Assembly (NCBI GenBank): GCA_019745415.1
Contig: JAIETF010000030.1
Location: 62,001-126,000, forward strand
From: Candidatus Obscuribacterales bacterium
GTDB taxonomy: Bacteria; Cyanobacteriota; Vampirovibrionia; Obscuribacterales; Obscuribacteraceae
Length of the DNA: 64,000 nucleotides
Direction: 5' to 3'
This document shows, in pieces, positions 16,443 to 26,250 of the stretch. The notes beneath the pieces were generated by a model. It ran no database searches and was not told where the DNA came from. It saw nothing but the letters and a program-made list of their open reading frames with translations. The position numbers and the translations under genes are program-made. The first letter of the stretch is position 1. Every line of letters begins with the position of its first letter.

Positions 16443-19400
16443 TTATACACCCTGATCTTCAGGATGCAGAGAACCAGATGCCACAGGAGCTTTGTTCTGT
16501 ACCATCGAAAAAACCAGAGGCAAAATTGTCAGCACCGACAGAGTGGACATAGAAAGACCACCAATAACCGCCCGGCCAAGAGGAGCACTCTGCCCGGCTG
16601 AAATCGCCATGGGAATCATACCTGCCACCATAGCGATAGAAGTCATCAGGATTGGACGCATCCGCTGTTGCGCCCCATGAACAGCAGCTTCTTGAGCCGA
16701 CATACCTTGGCGACGACTGGTCTCGGCGAAAACCACCATCAAGATGGCGTTGGCTATACCTACGCCGGTTGACATGATGGCACCCATAAAGGACTGCACA
16801 TTAAGGGTGGTGCCGGTGACGGTCAGCATCGTCAGTACGCCGGTCAAAATAGCAGGCGTGGTAGACATAACAATCAATACCACTCTTGGTGCCTGGAAAT
16901 AGGCGAGCAGCATGAGAGTAATGACCACCACAGCCAAAAGCAAACCGGTGATCAAGTGAAAGAATGTATCTTCCAAAAGCGGCACCTGCCCCATAACATC
17001 ACAGAAAACACCAGCCGGCGCTTTGCCGGCGCGCTTCACCGCCTCTTTGACGCTATCACCGACGCGCCCCAAATCGTTGCCTGAAATATTGGAAGTAAGC
17101 GAAACCATACGCATCATGTTGTAACGATCTAGTTCACCGGTGGTGACGCCATAGTCGACTTTGGCTACGTCTGAAATGAGCGGTCGTTGCAGACGTCTAG
17201 TTATATGACCCGGATAGAACTTATCGACGGCTGGATCCACCTCGAAATCATGAGGCGCCATCTGCTCTGAGCGCAGACTGTTCATAGTAGGGAAGTTTTC
17301 GATATCTTCTTTGCTACGTATTTGATCTTGCGGCACCTGAACCTGCACCTGGTATGAGAAACCACTCTCTTTGTCACGCCAGAGGCTGAGATTGACGAAA
17401 CGACTAGAGAAGAAAGCCGGCTGCAAAGACATACCTACGTCTTTAGCGGTCACACCAAGCTGCCCGGCCAGTTCGCGGTCAATATTGATCTGGCAACTGG
17501 GATAATCAAGGGCTTGCCCCCATTGCAAATCGCGCAGCTTGCTAATCTTCGACATCTCTTTCAAGACTTTTCCGGCAAAAATCTTGTCGTCCACCAGGTT
17601 ATGGCCTGTGACTTGCACAGTTATTGGCGTGGGCGAGCCAAGGTTCATAATCTGACTGACCAGATCACCCGGCTCAAAAGAAAACATGGTATCGGGCAGA
17701 GCCTTAGCGAAACGCTCTCTGAGGCGGTCTTTGAATTCGCCCATTTTGATCTTGGCGTCTTCCTTCAGCTGCACATCAAGCACGGCTTGATGCGGTCCGC
17801 TCGTCCACAAGAAGGCCGAGCTGATAGGAAACATAGGCGGCTGTTGACCGGCATAACCAAGAGTCTTCTCCACATTGGCGGCGCCAGCCTCGGCTTTGAT
17901 TTCTTCAATAGCTCTGAGCACCCGCTGTTCCAATGCTTCCACACGCATGCCGGTGGGTGCGGTGATGCGCATTCTAAACTGGGCACTGCCCGAATCGGGG
18001 AAGAGTTCTTTCCCGATGTTTTCATAAAGAGTAATGACCGTGGTGACTGTGACAACTAGATAAACAGGAATGATGATGCTGCGTACAGGCATTAATGAAT
18101 GCACGAATTTACCGAGCAGGGTCTTGAGATGCTCGATGAAGTCGGGCTTCTCTTCATGCTTGTGCCCGTCTTTTAGAAGCCAGACGGCCATGATCGGCAC
18201 TAGCGTACTGGCTAAAGTGGTGGAGGCAATCATGGCAAAACCCACAGCCAGCGATAGCGGAATAAAGAGTTCACGGGTGATGCCCACCATAAAGAAAGAT
18301 GGCAGGAAGACTGAAACCACAGACAACATAGCGAGCAAACGGGGCACCATGGTCTCGACACAGGCATCGAAAACCGCCCTCGCCTTCACCGCCCCCTCTG
18401 CTAAGTGGCTGTGCATGTTCTCGATACAAACAGTGGCTTCATCAACCAAGATGCCGATAGATAGGGCCAAACCACTGAGAGTCTGAATATTGAAAGTCTG
18501 CCCGCAGAGCCATAGACCGACAATGGCTGAAAGCAAAGAGAGTGGAATCGTGGTGACAACGATAAGGGTGCTGCGCAGATCGCGCAAGAAAAGCAAAATC
18601 ATCAAACCGGGCAAAATTGTACCGAGCACACCCTCATGAAAAACGTCATTGATTGCTTCGCGCACATATTTGCTTTGGTCGAATTCATAGCTAATTTTGA
18701 CATCGGGAGGCAAAACAGACTGCATACGAGGCAGAGCGGCATTAAGGGCATCAACAACCGAAACAGTGGAAGCATCAGCTCGCTTGACCGCCGGAATATA
18801 GACAGTGCGCCGCCCTTGAAAGAGAGCATAGCCCGAAAGTATGTCGGAGGAATCTTCGACTTTGCCTATGTCTTTGATGAAAATTTGGGGACCATGACCG
18901 GTACGAATCGGCATATAGTCAAGCTGGTGAATATCCGGCAAGTCGGAATTGACCGGGGCAATGCGCAAATAATCACCGGTGCGAACGTTGCCAGCCGGCA
19001 GCACCTGGTTGCCTGAAATCAAAGACTTAACCACTTCGTCGCCTGAAATGTTGTAACGCCTCAACTTATCGGCATCGACACTAATAACAATAGACCTGAT
19101 ATTGCCGCCGAAGGGAGGCGGTGCTTCTGCACCAGGAACGGTGGCAAGCATGGGTCTGATACGTGTATAGGCTAAGTCTTCCAAATCTTTAACCGGCTTA
19201 GTATCTGAAGACAGAACCAACTGACCGACAGGCAAACTACCGGCATCGAAGCGCAAGACAAAGGGATTGAGGGTGCCATGAGGCATCAAAGAGGTGGCGC
19301 GGTTAGCCATAGCCACTACAGCCGCCATTGCCGAAGCCATATCAGTATCAGGCTGGAAGAATATCTTGATCAAAGCCACGTTCTGGATGGAACGGGACTC

Positions 19401-19640
19401 TATATGCTCGATACCGGGTACATAGAGGAAGTAAAGCTCATATGTGGAAGTAATATAGCCTTCCATTTGCTCGGGCGACATGCCGCCATAGCCTTGAATA
19501 ATATAGATGGCTGGAATCTTGAGGTCGGGGAAAATATCCCTTTTCATAGACGTGATGGCCATCACTGAAATCAAAATGATGCTCAAGATCGCCGCTATCA
19601 CGGTGATCGGTCGCTTCATTGCTACAGAGATGATCCACAT
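16443..19640 (-). CDS. RND-family efflux transporter permease (AcrB/MdtB-like)
   Basis: 1065 aa inner-membrane proton-drug antiporter, of normal length for the family. It has the N-terminal TM1 (PITVIAAILSIILISVMAI), porter domains with a YGGMSPEQMEGYI strand, and the TM4 proton-relay motif as GILVDEATVCIEN with Asp400-Glu401. AcrB has Asp-Asp at this position and CusA has Asp-Ala. A second TM block (about 860-1040) contains the partner helices, including VGIANAILMVVFAE and MRPILMTSIAMVAGMIPMA. The substrate class (drugs or metal) cannot be decided. Transcribed after tolC with an 8-bp gap. Confidence 0.93.
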   Translation of the reverse strand: MWIISVAMKRPITVIAAILSIILISVMAITSMKRDIFPDLKIPAIYIIQGYGGMSPEQMEGYITSTYELYFLYVPGIEHIESRSIQNVALIKIFFQPDTDMASAMAAVVAMANRATSLMPHGTLNPFVLRFDAGSLPVGQLVLSSDTKPVKDLEDLAYTRIRPMLATVPGAEAPPPFGGNIRSIVISVDADKLRRYNISGDEVVKSLISGNQVLPAGNVRTGDYLRIAPVNSDLPDIHQLDYMPIRTGHGPQIFIKDIGKVEDSSDILSGYALFQGRRTVYIPAVKRADASTVSVVDALNAALPRMQSVLPPDVKISYEFDQSKYVREAINDVFHEGVLGTILPGLMILLFLRDLRSTLIVVTTIPLSLLSAIVGLWLCGQTFNIQTLSGLALSIGILVDEATVCIENMHSHLAEGAVKARAVFDACVETMVPRLLAMLSVVSVFLPSFFMVGITRELFIPLSLAVGFAMIASTTLASTLVPIMAVWLLKDGHKHEEKPDFIEHLKTLLGKFVHSLMPVRSIIIPVYLVVTVTTVITLYENIGKELFPDSGSAQFRMRITAPTGMRVEALEQRVLRAIEEIKAEAGAANVEKTLGYAGQQPPMFPISSAFLWTSGPHQAVLDVQLKEDAKIKMGEFKDRLRERFAKALPDTMFSFEPGDLVSQIMNLGSPTPITVQVTGHNLVDDKIFAGKVLKEMSKISKLRDLQWGQALDYPSCQINIDRELAGQLGVTAKDVGMSLQPAFFSSRFVNLSLWRDKESGFSYQVQVQVPQDQIRSKEDIENFPTMNSLRSEQMAPHDFEVDPAVDKFYPGHITRRLQRPLISDVAKVDYGVTTGELDRYNMMRMVSLTSNISGNDLGRVGDSVKEAVKRAGKAPAGVFCDVMGQVPLLEDTFFHLITGLLLAVVVITLMLLAYFQAPRVVLIVMSTTPAILTGVLTMLTVTGTTLNVQSFMGAIMSTGVGIANAILMVVFAETSRRQGMSAQEAAVHGAQQRMRPILMTSIAMVAGMIPMAISAGQSAPLGRAVIGGLSMSTLSVLTILPLVFSMVQNKAPVASGSLHPEDQGV

Positions 19641-19648
19641 GGTCTTTC

Positions 19649-21223
19649 TTAGTTAGCTCCGTTATCTTCAAATTTCCCAGGCAATGAAAACGGCTTGGCC
19701 ACTTCGCCGCCCAAGCTAGCCTGGGCTAAATCAACCACTTGCATAAAGGGCGCCAGATCACCTTGAACATAAGCAAGCGCCAGCATTGCCCGCCAGACTT
19801 CGGTCTGGGCAAGAGCATCTTCCACCTCGGCTTCTGCCAGAGCCTTTTCGGCTTGCGCGAGCGAGACCATATTGGTGAGACCGGCGCTATAGCGCTTCAT
19901 CACCTTGATCTCGCGCACCTTGGCAGTTTCAACCAATATTGGCGTCTCATCGGCAACTTTACGGGCCTGTGCTAACAAAATTCGAGCCCGAGCATCTTTC
20001 TTCTCCAAAACCTGCATGGCTAGTTCATATTCGGCGCGAGCTGCTAGCTCGTTATTGCGAGCCATTTCTTTTTGCGCCTTAAGCGGAAAATATTCCATAA
20101 CCGGGAAGCTGTAAGAAACACCCACCATATAGTTGAAGACCTGAGGCAGAACACCGGCAGCCACAGGCTTGATCGGGTTGGTGCGGTCGCCCGAACCACG
20201 CCCCCAAACCGAGGCGTTCAACCAAAGATGGGGGCGATAGGCTTTATCGAGCAAGACCTGCTTGGCTCGCCACCGCTTAATTTCAGCTGTCTTAAATAGA
20301 GCAATCGGATGGGCGTTCAAATCAAAAGGAGCGGTCTCACGCTCATAGGCAGCCACCGGACGCCTTACCAGCGGGTCGGATATAACATCGAGGTCATTGG
20401 CTGCCGTTCCCATTTTCTCAGCCAGCCCTACTAAAGCTAGGCGAGCCTCTTTCTCTGCTTTGATTAGATTGATGCGGGTGCGAGCCACTTCAAAATCAAA
20501 ATCGGCGGCATCTACTCCGGGTCTAAGGCCCTCTGCCACCAAGGTGCGCGCTCTCAAGCTAGCCGCTTCCATATGCTCTAAAGCAGCCCTGGTCGACTTG
20601 ATCACTTGCTTGGCAGCTGCCGCAGTCAAAAAGGCATCGGCAGCGTCAAAAGCGACATCGAGTCTGGTTAAATTGAGATCGGCTCTAGCCGAGCGCGCAT
20701 CGGCATAAGCAAAATTGTCGTTAGCTTTACGCAGACCACCATCAATCAGAAGCCAATTGAGGTTGCCGCCCTGCAAGTTATTAACCACGGGCTTATAGCT
20801 TGTCGAACTCACGGAAGGACCGCTGTCGACCGGCACCGTATCAAAGCCGCTCACGTTGTTCATAACCACGCTGGCGATGCGGTTGGGCGTCACTCCCGAG
20901 ATTTGCACGTCAAAGTTGAGGTTGGGCAGATACTGAGTCTTAGCCAGCTTTACGTTTGATAGCGAGGCCCTGAGTTTGTAATACTTGTTATTGATGGTTG
21001 GATAATTGCGCAAAGCAACATCGACGGCTTCTCTAATTGTCACCGCCCGCGGTGGCCTAATTGGCTGAAACTGCAATTCAGGCAAACTCACTTCCCGCCC
21101 AGCAGATAGACAGGGTTGGGCTAGAGGCAAGCTTAGACAAAGAGCCAAATAAAAGAAGAGAACAAGCTTGTTGAGACAGCGGCGCACAGCTTCTGACTGC
21201 TGCCGATCTGCAAACGAATTCAT
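19649..21223 (-). CDS. TolC-family outer-membrane efflux protein
   Basis: Outer-membrane channel of the tripartite pump, about 524 aa. A signal peptide (LVLFFYLALCLSLPLAQPCL) is followed by paired OEP repeats: VTIREAVDVALRNYPTINNK opens the first, long coiled helices such as ADLNLTRLDVAFDAADAFL follow, and the second repeat begins near residue 310. ATG at 21223 is preferred; an in-frame TTG at 21241 adds six residues. First gene of the operon with the RND pump and adaptor. It diverges from the unknown secreted protein at 21332, which shares the promoter region. Confidence 0.9.
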   Translation of the reverse strand: MNSFADRQQSEAVRRCLNKLVLFFYLALCLSLPLAQPCLSAGREVSLPELQFQPIRPPRAVTIREAVDVALRNYPTINNKYYKLRASLSNVKLAKTQYLPNLNFDVQISGVTPNRIASVVMNNVSGFDTVPVDSGPSVSSTSYKPVVNNLQGGNLNWLLIDGGLRKANDNFAYADARSARADLNLTRLDVAFDAADAFLTAAAAKQVIKSTRAALEHMEAASLRARTLVAEGLRPGVDAADFDFEVARTRINLIKAEKEARLALVGLAEKMGTAANDLDVISDPLVRRPVAAYERETAPFDLNAHPIALFKTAEIKRWRAKQVLLDKAYRPHLWLNASVWGRGSGDRTNPIKPVAAGVLPQVFNYMVGVSYSFPVMEYFPLKAQKEMARNNELAARAEYELAMQVLEKKDARARILLAQARKVADETPILVETAKVREIKVMKRYSAGLTNMVSLAQAEKALAEAEVEDALAQTEVWRAMLALAYVQGDLAPFMQVVDLAQASLGGEVAKPFSLPGKFEDNGAN

Positions 21224-21331
21224 GACAAGTAGAACTTGCAAAAGACGAGCCCTTATCTCAAAGATCTGCTATTTTACAGGCAGTTCTCAGTAACTTCACG
21301 AGCTTTATCTTATGTAGCTCTAACTTTAACC

Positions 21332-21937
21332 ATGGCGAAAGAAAGAAAAAGCAAAGCCGATCTACTCTTTACAAGAGCCAAGTTACTCTTGTTAACCGCC
21401 ATTGCCTTTTTTTCGCTGCTATCACCTAATGCGGCACCACTCTGGGCTGCCGAAGATCATGAGCGTGCCGATGGACCGCCTAGCGACGAAGACGAGAAGG
21501 CCGAGCGCACTGTTGACAAGGACAAAGCCGACGATTCCAATCAAGACAAACTCAAACTTGATAACCGCTTCGATGGTTCGCAATTTAATCCCCCCTCTTT
21601 TGTCGACACAGACTTTTCCGGCGAGAGCTTTATTGATCTTCTGCTCAAGAGCAAGCCAAAGAAAAAAGAACACAAACCAGAATTGGACGATCTGAAGCTG
21701 CTTGATAAGCTAGACGAGAAAGAACGTCGCAAAGATGAACGAGACGATGAAGAGTATCGCATCATCTTTGCCCCACCACCTCAGGTTAAGCCGAATGACT
21801 GGCTCCCAAGCGGAGTTGATCCGCTCTGGAACGGCGGCTTCACCACACCACCCGATAACGGTGCACCGGTGCCTTATCATCTCAATGGTCATGTCGACAT
21901 AGAGCGCGGGCGCCCCTGGCTGCACCACGATAACTAA
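21332..21937 (+). CDS. Secreted, charged low-complexity protein
   Basis: 201 aa from the ATG at 21332. A signal peptide (LLLLTAIAFFSLLSPNAAPLWA) is followed by a very acidic/basic, probably disordered region. It is rich in Asp/Glu/Lys (DEDEKAERTVDKDKADDSNQ and later KLDEKERRKDERDDEE), and a Pro/Gly-rich C-terminus follows (PPPQVKPNDWLPSGVDPLW). No known family. The TTG at 21236 would give 233 aa but spoils the signal peptide and overlaps the tolC start. Its position divergent to the efflux operon is the only clue to function; it may be an envelope-associated or extracellular polypeptide. Confidence 0.55.
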   Translation: MAKERKSKADLLFTRAKLLLLTAIAFFSLLSPNAAPLWAAEDHERADGPPSDEDEKAERTVDKDKADDSNQDKLKLDNRFDGSQFNPPSFVDTDFSGESFIDLLLKSKPKKKEHKPELDDLKLLDKLDEKERRKDERDDEEYRIIFAPPPQVKPNDWLPSGVDPLWNGGFTTPPDNGAPVPYHLNGHVDIERGRPWLHHDN

Positions 21938-23562
21938 CGCAAAACTCCGGCTTCTTTTTCGATCAAGTTGCTCCTTCGTGCTTTCTGCGCCACCAGATGC
22001 GCATCAGACTCAAGACTTTCAGAGGTAAGAGCATTACCAGAAACAGGGGCTTGCTTGAGAAGCCGCGCGAAGTCTTTCAAGGTGGCAGCCAGAAGCATAT
22101 TGCGATCGCCAGTGGTCAGATAGGTATCAGCCAGAGCCCACAAATAAAACTGATTTGCCCGCTCAAGGCGACCAAGACTATAGGCGAGCGCGGCAAGATA
22201 ATTGAGACGCACCGCAAAGTCTAACTTTTGCAGAACCAAAGGCAAGATTGGCACTTTATCGACAAAAGACGGTGCAGCCTCAAGAGAGGAACCATTACTA
22301 TCATTGCTACTAGTATTACCGCTATCGACACCACCGGCATTAATAACTTCCAGCAAGTTGGCAGAGCGCTGTGTGAGCGAAGCATCTGCACCATAGACTT
22401 TCTCATAGATTTTCAAAGTTCGCTGCAATAACTGCCTGGCTGCTTCGATATTGCCGTCCGAAATCTCTATCACGGCAAGCCCGTATAGATCTCGCGCAAC
22501 GCTGGGATGATCAGCACCTAAAGACTTGATGTCGATGGCAATCATGCGCTCATAAAAATCGCGTCTTTGCTTATTGATTAAGGCGAGAGTCGGTCTTGCC
22601 TTCAACGATGAATCCAGCCTGTCACCCGAAGTAGAGCTAGAAGCAAGTGCGCCAACTACTATCCCACCACCGGCGACACCAGAGCCAGAACCAGCGACTG
22701 GTGAGACCGAGTTTGCAGTGGGAGTCAAGCCTCTCAAAGCCAAATCACCTAACCCCCCTTCCACTGGAGCGACGAAACGAGAACGCACCTCTTTGTCAAA
22801 ATTAGATGAAGCTATGCCGGCTTTCTTGGGCAGGGAACCAATTCGATCTTTCAATAGCTCTGCCTGCACATGACTAGCCAGATTCTTGCGCCCTTCTTCT
22901 TTCTCTAAGAGATCTTGATAGTCGGCAACAATAGTCTCGGCAAGTGTGGCAGAAGATAGCTTAGCTGAACCCAACAGCAATTCAAGTGCCGAAAAATAAA
23001 GCTCCTCAGCCTTAACTCTCTCACCCAGCTTCACAAGCAAAGAGGCAAGCCGCTGACGACAAAGCGCTAAGCGCTCTTGGTCGATCTTCTCGTTATCGCT
23101 TGCTGCTAAAGCCTCGGCCTTCTCGTAAAAAGATCGCGCCGACTTGAACTCTCCATCAAATTCGAGAATATTGCCGAGAGCCAAATCACACTTGATTATT
23201 GCGCCGTTAATAGCTTTCGCGTCTTTATCTTGCCGACGAGCCTTCTCAAGCGTAGAGATTGACTGCCGATAGAGCTTGACCGACTCTTCTCTCTCGTCTT
23301 GCTTGTAAAGAATCATCGCCAACTTCTCTTGACATAATGCCAGATCAGCCAAGCTAGCCGCCTTGTCTCTTTTGACATCGCGCAGAGCCTGCCGAAAGCA
23401 AGCCTCAGCCGACTCTAGCTCTTGCCGAGAAAGCCGCCTCTCCCCTTCCTGCAAACCGGCTTGCCAAGTCAGGGCCGCCTGCCCCGGCAATACCGACATA
23501 GCAGAACATAGCAAGGAAAGGATAGTGAGAGCCTTGAACTTCAAAACGCAGTACCAAACCAA
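21934..23562 (-). CDS. Secreted TPR-repeat protein, paralogue of the one at 11052
   Basis: 542 aa. Signal peptide (LTILSLLCSAMSVLPGQAAL), then TPRs at about 30-210 (AEACFRQALRDVKRDKAA, VKLYRQSISTLEKA, FYEKAEALAASDNEK) and about 330-530 (FYERMIAIDIKSLGADHPSV, ARQLLQRTLKIYEKVYG, FYLWALADTYLTTG). A Gly/Ser-rich linker joins the blocks. Order and wording match the 11052-12560 protein, including the final FY[EL]WALA repeat and the CLKDYA/TLKDFA ending. Starts at TTG 23562; no clear Shine-Dalgarno. The ends of this gene and the 21332-21937 gene overlap by 4 nt (convergent). Confidence 0.78.
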   Translation of the reverse strand: MVWYCVLKFKALTILSLLCSAMSVLPGQAALTWQAGLQEGERRLSRQELESAEACFRQALRDVKRDKAASLADLALCQEKLAMILYKQDEREESVKLYRQSISTLEKARRQDKDAKAINGAIIKCDLALGNILEFDGEFKSARSFYEKAEALAASDNEKIDQERLALCRQRLASLLVKLGERVKAEELYFSALELLLGSAKLSSATLAETIVADYQDLLEKEEGRKNLASHVQAELLKDRIGSLPKKAGIASSNFDKEVRSRFVAPVEGGLGDLALRGLTPTANSVSPVAGSGSGVAGGGIVVGALASSSTSGDRLDSSLKARPTLALINKQRRDFYERMIAIDIKSLGADHPSVARDLYGLAVIEISDGNIEAARQLLQRTLKIYEKVYGADASLTQRSANLLEVINAGGVDSGNTSSNDSNGSSLEAAPSFVDKVPILPLVLQKLDFAVRLNYLAALAYSLGRLERANQFYLWALADTYLTTGDRNMLLAATLKDFARLLKQAPVSGNALTSESLESDAHLVAQKARRSNLIEKEAGVLR

Positions 23563-23685
23563 GGAAGAAAGTTAAGGATTTAGTTTAACAGCAACAGAAA
23601 CTCATAGACCGAACAATGTGCTATCAATAAGCCTTGCTCAATAATTTGCAAGTAGCGCCCGAACTTACCCCCAGGAAGTAGACCT

Positions 23686-25317
23686 TTGCCAGAGTCCTTC
23701 GAAAACACTCTCGAACAAGCAAGAGCAGCCTTCGCTGAGAAGAATGCCAGCGAGAGCGAAGCGCTCTACGCCAAGTTAGTACGGCTCCGGGCGCCCTCAG
23801 ATGAAATAGCTCTTGAATGCCTGGAGCGACTCCTATTTCTCAAGAAAATTCAGAACAAGGCAGCGGAAGCCGCCCCCGTTCTCACGCGCCTCATTGAAGT
23901 CTGCGAAGGTCTAGAAGGCAATAATGGAGAGAAGGTAGTTCACTGGAAGAACGAACTAATAAACGTCTATCGCATACTCAATCGCTATGACGATGCCATG
24001 TTCATCCAAAGCTCTTTGCCGGGATTCGAGCTGGCTCAAGAGCAAGAAGAAATGATCGAGATATACGCCCATAAAGCATTGGCTTCGGGCATTGAAGACT
24101 TGATTGAAGCAGAGCCGGAAGAGAAGCTTCTAGCGGAAGAAACAAGCACTAATGCAGAAAAATTTCTAAAGAGAACAGCCCCCGACCCAGGTCTTGAGAA
24201 AGGGCTGAAAACAATAGACAAAAGGCTGCTGCAAGTCAAAACAAAGATCAAGGAACATTGGAACGACATTATCTCCGGCTACTCGATACTGGCGACACTC
24301 GTCGTCATTATTTGCTTTCTGTATTTTCTTTATGCTCCCGCTCTCGAAGCAAATATCAGCTATCAGGGCGCCAAGCCCATGCAATCGGCCAGCAAGCACT
24401 CCAGTCTTCGCTTTCTTTCCTCTAAGCAAATCGAGCTAATCGACGGCAACAAAAGCCACCAAATAAATTACTGGCGAGTTACAAATCCAATTTTGCTCTG
24501 GGGTAGCGCACTGGCATCAGGTCTGCTCAGAAGAGAATTATGGATGCTCGACCGCGGCAAATCGATAGTCGATGAACATGGCACCGCCTATTATGCTGAA
24601 AGCGCTGAAGAAACATCGATCGTAGAAATGATCAACTTCACCGCCGACAGTATGCAGCATTACTATTTCGCTCACAAAAACTATCCAGAAAAACTGGAAG
24701 ACATGTCCGATGTCAAATTCAGCTATTACAATGCTTACACCGGGCGCAAAGACAAGCCCCTTTTGCGCACTGCCGTGCTGGAAGATCCAAGACAATCGGC
24801 CGATCAGATCTTAAAAATAGTACTGAAAGATCTGTCCAGCGGCGGTAAATTTCCTTTTGAACCAGCGCTCTACCCTGGCTGCGTTGACGCCTGCCTCTTC
24901 TACGTAAGAGGCAATGACAGGGCGACTTCACTGGCAGCAGTGCACGGTTGCGACCAAGACGGCAAGCTTATCACCACCAATGGTATCAAACGCACATACC
25001 TAGCATTGAGTCAAAGCGGTTCCGAAGTGCATCTGCAAGCCTCAGAGCCGGTGGTCGGAAGAAACATTTTCGGGGTTTTCAGCAACCTAGAATTCCGACC
25101 ACCGTTTCTCTGCCTTTTAGCTCAGAACGTCACATTTCTGCCACTCGACAGCCTGCGCTACCGAGGAGTAATTATTTACTCTCTTTTGACAAGTTATTAT
25201 TGGTTTCTCTTCCGGCAATACAACACCTCCTGTCTCGGCAGAAAACTAACCTGTATATTCGGCTTAACCAGCCTAGCTTGCACTATAGGCGCCATTCTCA
25301 ACTCGCTATTGCCTTAA
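23686..25317 (+). CDS. Membrane protein with N-terminal helical repeats, unknown function
   Basis: 543 aa, family not recognised. Residues 1-115 look like TPR-type helices (LEQARAAFAEKNASESEALY). An acidic linker precedes a TM helix at about 200-222 (ILATLVVIICFLYFLY). A large, presumably extracytoplasmic domain follows (about 225-480), including MINFTADSMQHYYFAHKNYP, reminiscent of pseudopilin-like or periplasmic sensor segments. Two further hydrophobic segments close the protein (about 485-507 and 518-540). Starts with TTG at 23686. It diverges from the secreted TPR gene, and its stop lies inside a hairpin shared with the next, convergent gene. Confidence 0.6.
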   Translation: MPESFENTLEQARAAFAEKNASESEALYAKLVRLRAPSDEIALECLERLLFLKKIQNKAAEAAPVLTRLIEVCEGLEGNNGEKVVHWKNELINVYRILNRYDDAMFIQSSLPGFELAQEQEEMIEIYAHKALASGIEDLIEAEPEEKLLAEETSTNAEKFLKRTAPDPGLEKGLKTIDKRLLQVKTKIKEHWNDIISGYSILATLVVIICFLYFLYAPALEANISYQGAKPMQSASKHSSLRFLSSKQIELIDGNKSHQINYWRVTNPILLWGSALASGLLRRELWMLDRGKSIVDEHGTAYYAESAEETSIVEMINFTADSMQHYYFAHKNYPEKLEDMSDVKFSYYNAYTGRKDKPLLRTAVLEDPRQSADQILKIVLKDLSSGGKFPFEPALYPGCVDACLFYVRGNDRATSLAAVHGCDQDGKLITTNGIKRTYLALSQSGSEVHLQASEPVVGRNIFGVFSNLEFRPPFLCLLAQNVTFLPLDSLRYRGVIIYSLLTSYYWFLFRQYNTSCLGRKLTCIFGLTSLACTIGAILNSLLP

Positions 25318-25328
25318 TCTAAGGCAAT
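25308..25328. terminator. Hairpin over the stop codon between convergent genes
   Basis: ATTGCCTTA (25308-25316), spacer ATC, TAAGGCAAT (25320-25328). The palindrome covers the TAA of the plus-strand gene. No strong T run on either side, so it is only a weak terminator candidate. Confidence 0.4.
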
Positions 25329-25340
25329 AATTGAGCTAAA

Positions 25341-25853
25341 CTAGGCAAACATCTCATTGTCAGTGCCGGGAAAATCAATGACATTTTCCTTGTCACGCTC
25401 AGGTATACGGCGCCATTTGCGCCTTAGCAAGCTCAGCGTTTTACGGGCGCGACAGCTTACATAAGGATTCTCATCGCGAAGTAATACGCGCAAAACACCG
25501 GAAGGCAGACCAAGGTCTTCAGCCATAGCGAAGCGGACCGTCGGGTCGGCGTCTAATGCCAGAGCAAAAACCACGTCCACCGGAGTTTCCGAATTAAGAG
25601 CCACGGCGCTGCGCACCTCGGCTTCGGCGTCACGAGAGAGAGCTTCCAAAATAGCTTTGGGACAGCACCGATTCTCGGCTAGACGACGCCTTACCCGGGC
25701 ATCTTTATGTTTGGAGAGCCGCTCCAATAATTCGCTAGTTTGTGAATTTAGAAGGTCGGATCCAGCTTTTATATAATCTGGAAACCAACTGTTTTCATAA
25801 ATTTCATGAGATTCATGAACAAATTTGGGGTCAAGAATTTTGCCTTTAAACAC
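25341..25853 (-). CDS. Leucine-rich-variant (LRV/HEAT-like) repeat protein
   Basis: About 170 aa, cytosolic. Successive roughly 24-residue repeats run from about 45 to 145: HKDARVRRRLAENRCCPKAI, AEVRSAVALNSETPVDVVFA, PTVRFAMAEDLGLPSGVLRV. Each has the [AP].VR.A[LVM]A pattern of LRV/HEAT repeats. GTG at 25853 is chosen because GGAGG lies 8 nt upstream; the GTG at 25862 falls inside that Shine-Dalgarno. Role unknown; such repeats bind proteins or nucleic acid. Convergent with the 23686-25317 gene, divergent to the Hsp20 genes. Confidence 0.7.
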   Translation of the reverse strand: MFKGKILDPKFVHESHEIYENSWFPDYIKAGSDLLNSQTSELLERLSKHKDARVRRRLAENRCCPKAILEALSRDAEAEVRSAVALNSETPVDVVFALALDADPTVRFAMAEDLGLPSGVLRVLLRDENPYVSCRARKTLSLLRRKWRRIPERDKENVIDFPGTDNEMFA

Positions 25854-26250
25854 GGCAATCACCTCCGCTAATAAGTTTCGATGATCACAAAATCAAAAGA
25901 GCACAAATTCAAAATAGAATATTCAAAAGACTGAGAAAGATGTTTGCATTTCAGGCAAATCCGGCTGTGACCTCCTTATACTGAAAATTTTGCTTTCGAC
26001 AACTTTCAATTTTCTATATAACAAAAGTTTCGCGAAGAGACAAGCCCCGTCTCAATGCCGACCATATTTATAGTTGAAAATCATGCTTAAGAAATGCTGT
26101 AAATTCTCAGTGCCCTATTTTCGATTAGCTAAATTAGCAATGTAAATAATCAATCGCCGGTGCAAGCTAAACATGATAGCGACAGGGTTTGATAGAAAAA
26201 TATAAAACCGACCCTCCCGGCGACAAACAATTTTTCTGGAGGTAAAAAAT
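25854..26250 (+). promoter_or_regulatory. AT-rich intergenic region with hsp20 leader
   Basis: About 400 bp without a convincing gene. The plus-strand leader before the first hsp20 has CCTCC (26213-26217) able to pair with the Shine-Dalgarno GGAGG (26238-26242) across a 20-nt loop. An ATTTTT/AAAAAT pair (26230-26250) also flanks the same Shine-Dalgarno. No CIRCE element was found by eye. The remaining sequence, AT-rich, should contain the divergent promoters but none is convincing. Confidence 0.35.
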
